A DNA stretch of 64,000 nt from Quercus robur (lineage: Eukaryota > Streptophyta > Magnoliopsida > Fagales > Fagaceae): NCBI RefSeq assembly GCF_932294415.1, contig NC_065543.1:44290277-44354276 (forward strand), given 5' to 3'. Position 1 is the stretch's first letter. The number at the start of each line of letters is the position of its first letter. The notes under the pieces are model-generated. The model saw nothing but the letters and a program-made list of their open reading frames with translations, ran no database searches and had not been told where the DNA came from. The position numbers and the translations under genes are program-made. Of this stretch, positions 51,139 to 61,907 are shown in pieces.

Positions 51139-52876
51139 AAAATCAGTTTAATCTAATTGTACGCATAAAATAGTAAAAAAGAAGGCCATGGTTAAAAAAA
51201 AAAAAAAAAAAAAAAATTGTCCTTGCTAAGAGACTGTTAAGAATTTCAATTCAACTCATTTTAGTAGTTGAAAAACAAGATGGAGTCCTGGGCCTGGCAG
51301 CTTCCTTTCTGATTTTCACAGTAAACTAGCTAGGGAGTCCCAATTTACATGGGCTTTGTTGTGGCTGGAAATACATAGCATTTTAGGCTCGAGGATACTG
51401 TGGTAGGCTGTTAGCTGCCTTGTTCTTTTCTAGGGTGAAACTGGATTTAATAGACCATAGAATGAAGCACCTTACAATTAATGGGAGTCACCGCTAATTA
51501 ATCAGGTGACAGGGCACCCTACAATTTGATATGAGTGGTGATACTGATAGGGCATCCACCTGTCGTTGCCTTTTGAAGTCCAATTTGACCCAATGACTAG
51601 ATCAAATACCATGTATGGAGCCAGGGGACTTTAATGTGCCATAAATAACCCAGGTGAGGGGAACCATATGAAAGCAATATGCTTAAAAGGGTTAATCTAA
51701 ATGATTGCAAGAACATGGAAACCAATTATGATTCCAGTTATTATGCTATTATGGATGGCAAAATGTCTCTATCTTGCCTTGATCTACCAATACTACAACA
51801 CCTTGTGTGGGTTCAACTTTTACTGTCTTATTTAAAACTCTATTGTCGTCCCTCTTCCTTTTGTCTTATTTAGTTTACTTGCATCAACGCTAGTGCCACC
51901 TTATTAGGGATGTCAAAATAGCTTTGCCCTATTTTGCTTCAGCTTGTCCTGGTCCTACTTCGTACAGGTTTTCCCCATCTTAAATAAGGGTTGTAACAAG
52001 AATAAGGTATCCATGATCTGGATTTACACTGACATGTTTATCAGAGATTATAAGCTCCTATTGGCATAGATGTAAATGGGGGTGAGGACTTTGGCTCCGA
52101 CATGGTGGAATTACAAGGCTTCATTATTTTGTAACTCAAGATTTCTAGATTAGGTTCAAGTTCAACAAGTTGTTATTGACTATTGAGTATACAATCTACA
52201 AGAGTGGACCACCCTATCTTAATGATTGTCTTATATTGGCAAATTCTTTATCTTAATAATTGTCTTATAATGACAAATTCTTCTACCTATTTTTTTGGCA
52301 CTTATAGAAAAGATCATATTCAATTTGATTTAAAAAAAATAGACCATAAACATATAGAAAGGGTAAATTTTAGGTATAGATGTATAGTATATTAGGTGCC
52401 TCAATTAAATTCAAATACATATTTTATATCGATCAATGAAGCACAAACATTATTATCTTTTCCAAGGATAATTTAATTTAATACAACCATATGTTTGACA
52501 GTTTAAGGTGGTAGGTTAATTTAGGAGTGTTGTAAAACTAATCATTCCGTCGTCTTATTGTATTCGATTATATTCGAAATCATACTCTTTGTTACCTCCT
52601 TAATAACATGTCTTTTTTTTAACTATTTCGATTAATGTTATTTTAGGTCTTTCTCTATCTTTGTTTGTTTTCTTGACTTATATGAATTTACTCTCTCTCT
52701 CTCTCTCTCTCTCATTAGTGCATAATGCATTAATTTCTCTCCTCTACACATGACTAAACATTTTCAAATTGACTCTCCCTTATTTTTTCATCAATATGTT
52801 TCGCATCTATTGTTAAGTGAATTTTCTCATTTTGAAATTCAAATTCTATTTTCCTTGTATATTCACTTTTCCAATA

Positions 52877-52879
<3 letters not shown>

Positions 52880-52960
<81 letters not shown>
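52880..52960. repeat. (GA)40 microsatellite
   Basis: About 81 uninterrupted bases of alternating G and A. A complementary (CT)n tract lies about 170 bp upstream at 52689-52712, so the two could pair in single-stranded form. Confidence 0.97.
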
Positions 52961-52964
<4 letters not shown>

Positions 52965-53058
52965 ATTAACCTTTTTAAATTGATGTTGTCCTATTTGGTC
53001 CTATTTGAAATAAAACTGTGCCTCAATTTGAACCCGAAAGGCCTAAACTAACAAAACA

Positions 53059-53234
53059 TTTTATTATAATAACAATTATAATTATTAAAATTTCATCTAT
53101 GTTTCTTCCTCCGATGAACTAGGCACAAATATATATATATATATATATATTTTTTATTATAATAACAATTATAATTATTAAAATTTCATGTGTTTCTTCC
53201 TCCGATGAACTAGGCACAAATATATATATAAAAG
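53059..53234. repeat. Two-copy tandem repeat, about 90 bp
   Basis: TTATTATAATAACAATTATA and TTCCTCCGATGAACTAGGCA occur twice, separated by a TA run of different length in each copy. The copies are otherwise almost identical. Confidence 0.9.
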
Positions 53235-54861
53235 TGATGACATCTCGCTAGCTTCTTGGCTCATGTCATGTGTTTTAGGTACATAAGTTGAAATGAACAA
53301 CAATCATATCCTTAGTCTTACAATAATCCCAAAAATCCTCTCCATGCTGTTTGGTGAGGAAGTTCTGATCACAATGTTAAATGCCAAAGTAATGACAAGG
53401 GGTCCTACAAATGTTGCACCCACCCAACTCAATTCAATTCATGAGTCATGACAAGGAGAAGGAGCTCAATGCTACCCACTAGTTTAATACTCAAATCAAA
53501 CACAAATAATTGGTGGACTTTGGATATAAAATATATGGTTCTGCAGATTCTGTACGAAAGAAGTTAAGATCTCTCTTGAAATATTTAATGGTTATAGACT
53601 TAAACTCCACCTCCTTATGCAACATTTTGAGCAAGAAAAAAAGTGCACCATTTAAGGTTGGAACTTGGAAGCCTTAATACCTAAGATTTCACAACTTTCA
53701 TATCAAGAAATGCTTTCTGGGATTTTATCTAATCAAACTTGAGTACAATTAGTGGCAAAAGTTTTTCCTTTTGTAAATTGTTATTAATGTTCTAATTAAA
53801 GTTTCACTACTAGGATTTTCATGGTTTCACTGAAACTTCTGTTGGGGCTTTGTGAAAGCCATAGTCCATAGACTCTTATATTTTATGTTACTAGCCTAGG
53901 TTACCATTGCCACACAAAATAAAAAATTATCAAAAGGTTCCCGAGGAATAGATTATGAGATTGAAAGATCTACAGGAGTCAAAAGTTTGCATGTTCTTAA
54001 ATAATTACTGTTGTGTTCTCTTTCCGTTGAAGCAAAGATCATGTCTCTATTTCCCAGGTAGATATTGAAGCTCCCAATGCTTTCTGGATATGGTTGCCTC
54101 CAACTCTTGCTTTATGTTTGTTAACCCAATTTAAAAGAATTCTTGTAGCAAAGAGGGGAAAGTCTTGTAGTTATAAACAGGTGTTTCAAGATATGGGAAA
54201 GTGCATTTTAGCATGTGGTTGGATTGATTTCACATGGAGCATGGATGTGCTAGTTATTCTTTTCTTAATTAGACGAGGTCCTTTTAGTTCAGAAGATAAA
54301 GTAAAAAAATGCAGGAGTATCAAAATATTAATACTATATACTAAAAAAAAAGTAAAAAGGGAAAAGATTAGAAGATGAGATATCATATTATTTTAATTTT
54401 AGGTATGGTTGCTCTATTCAAGATGAAATTCTCAAATTAAGGGTTGAAACTTCATTGATGTATGCAATATTATGAACATTTTGTAAAAATTTGACAACTT
54501 TTTTCGTACTCGTTGAGTTAGCTAGTTTTCCCTAGTTATTATCTTGGCTCATTATTATTATCATTTTTTAACTTACCACTAACAATTTGCCACATCAACA
54601 GGTTTCAAAATTTTTTGTATCTCTAAACTCTCTTCTTTTACATGTCACTGTGCATGAACATCGAGAAAATTAGCCATATAATCATTTTTTATCAATATTT
54701 CTGAGGCTACCATTTATTTTCTCATTGTCCTCAGTAGATGCAACTACCTGAAAAGGCTAATTTGAGAGATCAAATTTCAAATTAAACTTAAGAAAACACA
54801 TTAACATAAAAAAGAAAAATACTAATTATACAGTAGTAATTATGTATGAGAAATTTATGTG

Positions 54862-55143
54862 TGTGGAGACTTTTTGCCTCAGCTCGGCCAATAGCTTGCT
54901 TGTAACCGATTTTGGCTTGAATCCCACATCGAAGGAAAACCCCCCCACTTTCTGCCTTATAAGCTGTGAAGCTAAGGGAGTAGTGTACCACCAAGCCTCT
55001 GATCAGATGCTTAGTGGTACATTACTCCCTTAGCTTCACAGCTTATAAGGCAGAAAGTGGGGGGGTTTTCCTTCGATGTGGGATTCAAGCCAAAATCGGT
55101 TACAAGCAAGCTATTGGCCGAGCTGAGGCAAAAAGTCTCCACA
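54862..55143. mobile_element. 282-bp near-perfect palindrome with TG...CA ends
   Basis: The two 141-bp arms are about 98% complementary and meet at TGATCA with no loop (centre 55002/55003). The outer ends are TGTGGAGAC and GTCTCCACA, directly flanked by ATGTG at 54857-54861 and 55144-55148. TG...CA ends with a 5-bp duplication are LTR-integrase hallmarks, but the inside is a pure fold-back with no coding. It may be a fold-back MITE or a head-to-head insertion of LTR-derived ends. It contains ATCCCACATCG and a C7/G7 pair. Confidence 0.85.
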
Positions 55144-55889
55144 ATGTGTATTCTTTGTAATTCATTTTTTTTTTCCTAGTACAACATTACATCTTAATTT
55201 TTTGTAATCAAACTGTGGTTTTACCCAGAAAAAAAGTTGGATCAAATTAATTTTCAGTCACCAAAATATCCATAGACCTTGCCAAAACACAGCTTTCAAA
55301 GACAAAAGGCCTGACAGGATGGTGGCTCCACCACTTGAACTGTATCAATTAATTTGTTCTCAGTTTGAACGACCCGGCATGGAACCTTATTATGGTCCCC
55401 ACATTGAACATTGATATAGCTCAAGGCATGGAGCCATGGAGGAATCATTTTGGGGGGTGTATACTATTTCTTCCCAGGGGACAAAATTTCTATCTAAATC
55501 AGTTGAAGGAACCATGACTTGGCTGTTTAAATGATTATTTAGGTTTACCTTTAATTTACATGATTTAGTTTGTAGTCAATTCAACTTGTTTGAATTACTT
55601 AATGAATATAAAATATATGTGGATAGTCATATAATTAACAGGTAATGATTTGAGGAACTTACTCTAAAATCTAAATTAATATGGAAGAAAACTTGTCCAT
55701 TGACTGTGTATTCAAAGCTTACTCTAAATAATAAAAGACTAAAAGTTTAGTAATTTAATGGTATTGTCTAATATGGAGAACCAAATTTTGAATTCCCCAT
55801 CCCCCACTTATTGTAATTAAAAAAAAAAAATCCCTCTAAATCATAAGTCAGGAAATTTGTTTAGGAATAATATGATTAACATGACCTCC

Positions 55890-56012
55890 AATAAGTCAAG
55901 AGCTTAAAGTTTAATTGGTTGACATTTTGTGATGTTCTCCAACGAAAATATTTAGAGTTCAAATCCTCTCCCTTTTAATTATTGATGTGTGTGTGTGTAT
56001 ATATACACATCA
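55890..56012 (+). mobile_element. SINE-like segment
   Basis: An A-box-like TTAATTGGTTGAC and a B-box-like GAGTTCAAATCCTC are followed by CTCCCTTTTAATTATTG. A similar 3' fragment (CCCCCACTTATTGTAATTAA plus an A run) lies at about 55797-55830. No clear target duplication. Confidence 0.4.
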
Positions 56013-56786
56013 ATAAACTTAAATTTCCTTTCCAAACATATAATCTATTTTTTGCAAAATTAATTCTTAAAACAACGTTCTTTAGAAATTAATTTTGAGA
56101 TTAAGATGGTTGTGCCGATTCATGTTAATTCTATTATCACCACTCACTGCTCCTATATATTTTTTAAGCAATAACCCCAAAAAATCTTCTTCCATAATGA
56201 AATCACTATCTTCAAATTTTTATTTTTATTTTTGTTACCTAAAGATAGAATAAATTATGATTCAAATGATACCCCCAGTGATAATAACATTATTTGTGAT
56301 ATTCCATATCTGTGATTTGTACCCTATCTCTCTCTCCGCGTGAAAAATATTAATAGAAATCCTATTTAGTAATTCAAAATGTCTTAAAACCTAGTATAAA
56401 TTTGTCTACATAAAAACTTAAAAAATGAAAGGCAGTTTTGTTTACGGATGGTAATGAATCAGGACAAGGTTAGACCATGGTTGACCTGGTCTTGCCCAAT
56501 CCCCTCTTTAGGACAAAGAAAACACTTGCATGGTGAAATGGGTCAGGGTAGGTTGAGGTCGAGGAAGGTTTGAGACATTTTTCCATCCTTAATGAGATGA
56601 CTTTGATATTAATGAGATAGAGATAAGGAGAAATGGAGGGCCAGTTGTGAGAGGCCTAAAAAAAATATTACTCTTGATTTATAATTCAATTGTTACAACA
56701 ATGAAACTTAAAAGAACCCAAAAAAATTACTCTAGATTTATAAGCCAATAGTTACAATATCAGGGAGAAATGGATTTGAATTCTAA

Positions 56787-57012
56787 ATTTCTTCCTTAAA
56801 AACACAAAAAAGAAAAAAAAAGAAAAAGTGGAGTAAAACAAATCTCTTGGTTAAATATTATGGTAAATTTGGAACAGAGGTTGAGTTCTCTCTTCCCATT
56901 TCTTCCTTAAAAACACAAAAAAAGAAAAAAAAAAGAAAAGAAAGTGGAGTAAAACAAATCTCTTGGTCAAATATTATGGTAAATTTGGAACAGAGGTTGA
57001 GTTCGCTCTTCC
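56787..57012. repeat. Two-copy tandem repeat, period 111 bp
   Basis: ATTTCTTCCTTAAAAACACA starts at 56787 and 56898. Both units run through GTGGAGTAAAACAAATCTCT and GGTAAATTTGGAACAGAGG. Differences are mainly in A-run length. Confidence 0.93.
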
Positions 57013-57429
57013 CCCTCCTTCTCCGGGTTTTATTTTATGTCAGGAGTGTCATAAGTTATGACTCAAGTCAGATTTTCATTTTCACCCCAAAAGAAAAAAC
57101 TTGAGTTCGAATTTTTTGTAGTTTAAAAACAAAAGAACACAACAAGAATCTTTTATAATAGATGACAGGAAAAAACCACACACAAAAGTTTGATACATTT
57201 CTTTCAGAATAGAACCTTTGGATTTGTCATCAAGACAAACACTTCAAATTACAAGAAGAGGAACCCACTTTGCAGCCTTGTTCAGTTGTTCCCAAATCCC
57301 TTTTTCCTTCTGGCAATTTGGTGTTTGTTTGCTTTTACTTGGTTCAAGTGGAAGAAAGAACCTTAGCAAAATGGGGATCCCTCTTTTTTGTAGGAGTTTT
57401 TGGAATATAATTTCAACAGTAATGTTAGA

Positions 57430-57594
57430 GACACATAAAAATGTATAATTTTATGTCATAACTCGCTACACTCGTCATGTAGCGAGTCATGAGTGGTCGA
57501 AGTGTGTTCTTACATAGCCCACCATCACACTTATACCACTCACAACTCATTACGTGGCGACTTATGGCACAAAATTATACATCATTATGTGTTC
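57430..57594. mobile_element. Imperfect fold-back (MITE-like)
   Basis: GACACATAAAAATGTATAAT on the left is complementary, with a few mismatches, to ATTATACATCATTATGTGTT on the right. Pairing continues inward through GTCATAACTCGC against GCGACTTATGGC and GAGTGGTCGAAGTGTG against CACACTTATACCACTC. Together they form a hairpin of about 165 bp with a short loop. No target duplication was identified. Confidence 0.65.
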
Positions 57595-58057
57595 ATTTTG
57601 GCTAGGCATGTTGTAACGGACAAAGAAGAAAGCTGGAAGTAACTCAAAAAGAAAGAGAAAAAAAAGTGTCCCAAAAACTCTCTCACACACATCACGCGAC
57701 ACATACTCATTACGTGTCGAGTGAAAGTGTGTGAGAAATGAGAATAATATGAGGGACCCATAGTGAAAAAAGTCTATTTATTTTCACGTTTTGTTTCAGT
57801 GTCATTGACAGTGAAGTCTCTCTCTCGGTTGTCACTACAACACAAAATTTCACGCTTATGGTCCCGCTCTGTTTGGTAAGCAATACAAAACGTATTTTTT
57901 TTCCTCTCCCACTTGTCTTTGCTACAGTACAAGTACTGTACCACGCGCTCTCAAAAAACTGTAGTATACATAAGGATTAGAGATAGGTTTGCTATTCCTT
58001 TCCTCCATACACGTCTCTATCCTCTCTTTGTGGTCCTCTGTGTGAGCTTTGAACCAT

Positions 58058-59790
58058 AACACTATACGCCATAAATTTTGAGACCAACAAGCCTCCGGGT
58101 TCGTCGGAAAATGTTTTCACGATTCAAAGCAAAAAAAGAAAAAAAAAAACCATTTTGCAAATTTGGGAACTATATAATCTTGTTGATTAAAATTAAAATT
58201 AATAACTAATGTAGCATGTCTTTGGATTAATTTTATTTATTTATTTGAAGTTGGCAAAAGTACAGTTGTACATAAAGAAAAGTGGGGTGTTTGAAAATTT
58301 GTACATAAATAAATAAGTTAATAAGTCAATAAAAAAAAGGTAATCAAAATGCTGGATTACATCTTTATAAGGTTCAATGTAAAATGTACACTAAGGGTGC
58401 GTTTGAATTGACTTCAAACTAATTCCGGAAATGATTTTCCGGAAAATTCGGTGTTTGGCTGTCACGGAAAACGTTATTTTCCGGAAAATCATTTCCGGTT
58501 GACCACGAATTTTCCGTTTGACCACGGAAAATGATTTCTGCCTTCATTTTCACTTCATTTCACTTCCGGAAAAAGAGAGAGAGAGAGAGAAGAGAGAGCC
58601 CAGATCAGAGAGAGAGAGGGACGATCGCGCCGCTCGTCCGACGATCGCGCCGCGCCGACGAGCGGCGCGGTGCACGATCGCGATCGTCGATCGAGCGGCG
58701 CGATCGACGAGCGCGCTCATCTCTCGTCGATCGACGAGCGCGTTCGTCGATCGCGATCGTCGACGATCGCGATCGTTCGTCGATCTCGCCTTCGCGATCG
58801 TTCGCGCCGGCGAGATCGCGATCTCGCGAACGCGATCGCGCCGGCGAGATCGCGATCTCGCGAACGCGATCGCGCCGGCGAGATCGCCTTCGCGCCGGCG
58901 GGTTTTCTGGATGTGTTCTGGGTTGTGTTTTCTGATTTGTGTTTTCCTTTCTTCTTTTCCAAACACTAGAAAATATTTTCCGGAAAATTTTTTGAAATGC
59001 AACCAAACACACAGAAATATTTTCCTTTTCCAGAAATTAGCATTTCCGGAAAATATGTATTTTCCGGAAAACGTTTTACGGCAACCAAACACAGCCTAAA
59101 TGACAAATTTTGAGACAAAAAGTCTCCATTTTCGTTGTAAAATGTTTTTAGTTAAAAGTTTATGTCTTTATAAGGTTTAGAGTAAACAAAAAACTTGGAA
59201 AATTTAAGAGTATGATCTTGGAACTATATAGTTTTGGTCTAGACTAGCTTTTTAATCCTTAAAATAGTAGATAGAATTCGTGAAATATTGTTGATTAAAA
59301 TTAAAATTAATAACTAATGTAGTCTAGCGTGCATTTGAATTAATTTTATTTATTTATTTATTTGAAGTTGGCAAAAGTACAGTTGTACATAAAGAAAAGT
59401 GGGGTGTTGAAAATTCATACATAAATAAATAAGTTAATAAGTCAACAAAAAAGGCTAATCAAAATGATAAATTACATCTTTATAAGGTTTAAAGTAAAAT
59501 GTACACTATATGCCATAAATTTTGTGCCCAACAAGTTTCCAGTTTTGTCGTAAAATGTTTTTAGTTAAAAGTTTACATCTTTATAAATAAGGTTCAAAGT
59601 AAGCAAAAAATTTGCAAATTTAAGAATCAGACCTTGGAACTATATAGTCTATTGGACTAGACTAGGTCTTTTGACCTTAAAATAGTAGCTAGAATTCATG
59701 AAATATTGTTGATTAAAATTAAAATTAATAACTAATGTAGCGTGCATTTGGATTAATTTTAAATATTTGAAGTTGGCAAAAGTGCAACAC
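58058..59790. repeat. Tandem array of about 405-418 bp units, split by a MITE
   Basis: TTGTTGATTAAAATTAAAAT followed by AATAACTAATGTAG occurs at 58180, 59288 and 59706. CACTATACGCCATAAATTTT near 58062 matches CACTATATGCCATAAATTTT near 59503. Subtracting the 702-bp element and its 3-bp duplication, the first spacing is 403 bp, against 418 bp for the next. The array therefore pre-dates the insertion. Confidence 0.88.
58395..59096. mobile_element. Tourist-like element with CGATCG-rich core
   Basis: Ends are GGGTGCGTTTG and, reversed, GGCTGTGTTTG, flanked by TAA at 58392-58394 and 59097-59099, as expected of PIF/Harbinger MITEs. The arms carry many TTTTCCGGAAAA words. The core, about 58615-58910, is built almost wholly of CGATCG, GCGATCGC, CGCGCC and GGCGAG words, very unlike the AT-rich surroundings. 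Open frames exist in all six readings only because stop codons are rare in that vocabulary; no protein is implied. Confidence 0.82.
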
Positions 59791-60287
59791 AAACCAAGAA
59801 TTAAACATGTTTGGTTTGAGTTTCTTCTTCTAAACTTATAAAGAAAAAAAAATGAAAAATGATCATCTTGTCTTGAGAACTAATGACACAAAGTCTAATT
59901 CCAGATTATCATATAATTTACCAACTTTTAAAAAAAAAATGAAAATTTAAAAGATTGTAAATGCCACACAACAAAGTAGGTGTAACAATTTTATATATTA
60001 GTCAAAATTATACCATAATAAATATGCCTTTGACTGATGAACATAACTCTTTCTTTTCTATTTTATCCTTTTTAAAAAAAAAAAAAAAAGATGAAAATAA
60101 GTCATTTCATAATATCAGTATGATGCAAATGAACAATGAAAACTTATGAAATTATTCAGCAAAAAAAAAAAGAAGAAAATTTCCAATTGGGGCGTGTGAT
60201 TCACATGGCAGATAAGGCAAGTAGTACTGGCATTTTAAAGCCAGAACTACATGTAACCGTTCAAGAACAGCTTTATGTGCAATCTGG

Positions 60288-60571
60288 TGACGTGGCAGTC
60301 ACGCAGCCTCTCTCTCTCTATCTATGTAACAGTGTTACAAAATTAAAACGGTGGACTTGACTTGGTATAGACCAAAAGAATGTAACGTACATGAGAAAGT
60401 GTAACAATCACCTCAGTACCTACTTGGTCTTTGTCTCTTGAGCCAACCAATCACAGCTCGCCATATCATAATGTGTCACAATTATGTCACTTTATATTAA
60501 GGTTAATTCTCCAAATTGTCCTTGATCATCATAATGTGTCACACAATGATTAGTACAAAGCATTTTTGACC
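60288..60571 (+). promoter_or_regulatory. Stress-type promoter motifs upstream of the PADRE gene
   Basis: TGACGTGGCA at 60288-60297 combines an as-1-like TGACG with an ABRE/G-box-like ACGTGGC. W-box matches TTGACT (60357-60362) and TTGACC (60566-60571) follow. The motifs are short and could be chance, but they fit the stress-responsive expression known for the family. Confidence 0.4.
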
Positions 60572-60795
60572 AAATTGGTTTTTTCATTTTGAAATAGACT
60601 TTTATTTTTTTTTTATTTTTTGGCATTTCAAATTCTAACAAGTTACTAGTATTTAAGGCTTGCATAAGAGTTAGGAAGTCATTTGGGAATTTATTAGCAC
60701 TATAGCAAGGTGGCCTCTAAAGAGGGTGGTGCATATTTCAGTTTTCTTCCTTGCTTGCTTCTTCTTCATTATCATCTTCTTAGTGAGAGAGAGAG

Positions 60796-61001
60796 ATGGG
60801 AAACTGCCAAGCCATTGATGCAGCAACACTAGTGGTTCAACACACAAGTGGGAAAGTAGACACTTTCTATTGGCCTGTGAGTGCTAATGAGATCATGAAG
60901 ATGAACCCTGGTCACTATGTTGCTCTTCTCATCTCCACCACTTTGTGTCAAACCAGCGACAAAGAAAACTGCCCAGTTAAGAATGAACACAACAATAACA
61001 A

Positions 61002-61040
<39 letters not shown>

Positions 61041-61907
61041 TCAGGTTCGTTTAACTAGGATCAAGCTGCTCCGTCCCACCGACACTCTTGTTCTTGGCCA
61101 AGTTTATAGACTCATCACTACTCAAGGTTTGTGTTTTGTTTGTCTTTTTTTCCTTTTACTTGTGACAAAAAGACTTTGTTTTGAGCTACTTTGTGCCTTA
61201 ATCTGATATGGAAGTGCAATTTTCTTTGTGGGTTTTAGAGGTTATGAAAGGCTTGTGGGCAAAGAAGCAAGCAAAGATGAGGAAAAGCCACTCAGAATCA
61301 GCAGAGAAGCCAGGTTCTGATCAGCCAGAGACAGCAGCCAGAAGATCTGATGCAGAGAATGACAAACATGTAAAACTTCAAAAACAGTAATTTTTTTGTT
61401 ACAATATGTTGTCTTTACAATTTTGGTTGAGTTTAAGGTAGATTTTCCTTTCCTTAGCTAAGTTGAATAGAAGATAACTCAGATCCTCTAGTCAGCTTTG
61501 GTTCTAATTGAAGTTTTTCTAGTACATGCAACATAATTCAGACAAAATCACATTTAAAGGTAATAACTTTTATTACTGGTTAATTTAGAACATTAGGGAA
61601 TCTTAGAAGTTAGAACTAGATCAGTGAAAAATAGTAGGAAAGTCTTGAGCTTCCTTAACTCAAGCTAAAGGATTCCATGAAGAATAATATGTGCTGGTGT
61701 ACTAATAATAATAATAATAATAATCCATTATTTCATTCATGAATTATGTTGACTAATTATATCATTGCATTTCAGGTAACCAAACATGAGAGACACCGAC
61801 CAAGGACAACCTCATCATCATCATCATCATCAACTAACTCTGCCACCACAGCCAGGTCAAGAACATGGCAACCATCGTTAAAAAGCATCTCAGAGGCTAC
61901 GAGTTGA
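60796..61907 (+). CDS. PADRE-domain (DUF4228) protein, N-myristoylation type
   Basis: This is a small plant-specific PADRE/DUF4228 protein of 197 aa. The family is linked to responses to pathogens and abiotic stress; its molecular function is unknown. Exons are 60796-61126, 61239-61369 and 61776-61907, GT-AG, joining in one frame (331+131+132 nt). The start MGNCQAIDAATLVVQH is the family hallmark. Gly2 and Cys4 suit N-myristoylation and palmitoylation, hence membrane attachment. VDTFYWPVSA, MKMNPGHYVALLIS, RLTRIKLLRPTDTLVLGQVY and EVMKGLWAKK are conserved blocks. The C-terminal RTWQPSLKSISE motif is in exon 3. Residues about 66-83 are an Asn/Ser repeat encoded by AACAGC units. If exon 2 is not spliced, translation ends at 61390 and gives a 160-aa form lacking the C-terminal motif. 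Confidence 0.93.
60967..61040 (+). repeat. Coding AACAGC microsatellite (Asn/Ser tract)
   Basis: AACAAC and AACAGC hexamers encode NNNNNSNSNSN-type sequence inside the first exon of the PADRE gene. The tract lies in the variable loop between two conserved blocks, so length change would keep frame and probably be tolerated. Confidence 0.9.

Larger units (their letters stand above)
50497..60795. other. Gene-poor interval between NAT and PADRE genes
   Basis: The first 300 bp or so are the NAT 3' UTR, and the last several hundred are the PADRE promoter. No gene is recognised between them; the SINE, microsatellite, palindrome, duplications and MITE are listed separately. Confidence 0.5.

Noticed and set aside
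54094-54378. 94-codon plus-strand open frame with Trp/Leu-rich sequence
   Set aside because: No recognised motif and no splice context; composition fits chance. It could be a relic but cannot be supported.
58518-59099. Six overlapping Arg-rich or Ala-rich open frames
   Set aside because: They exist because the CGATCG-type core rarely makes stop codons in any frame. Sequences are low-complexity and differ by frame, with no conserved domain.
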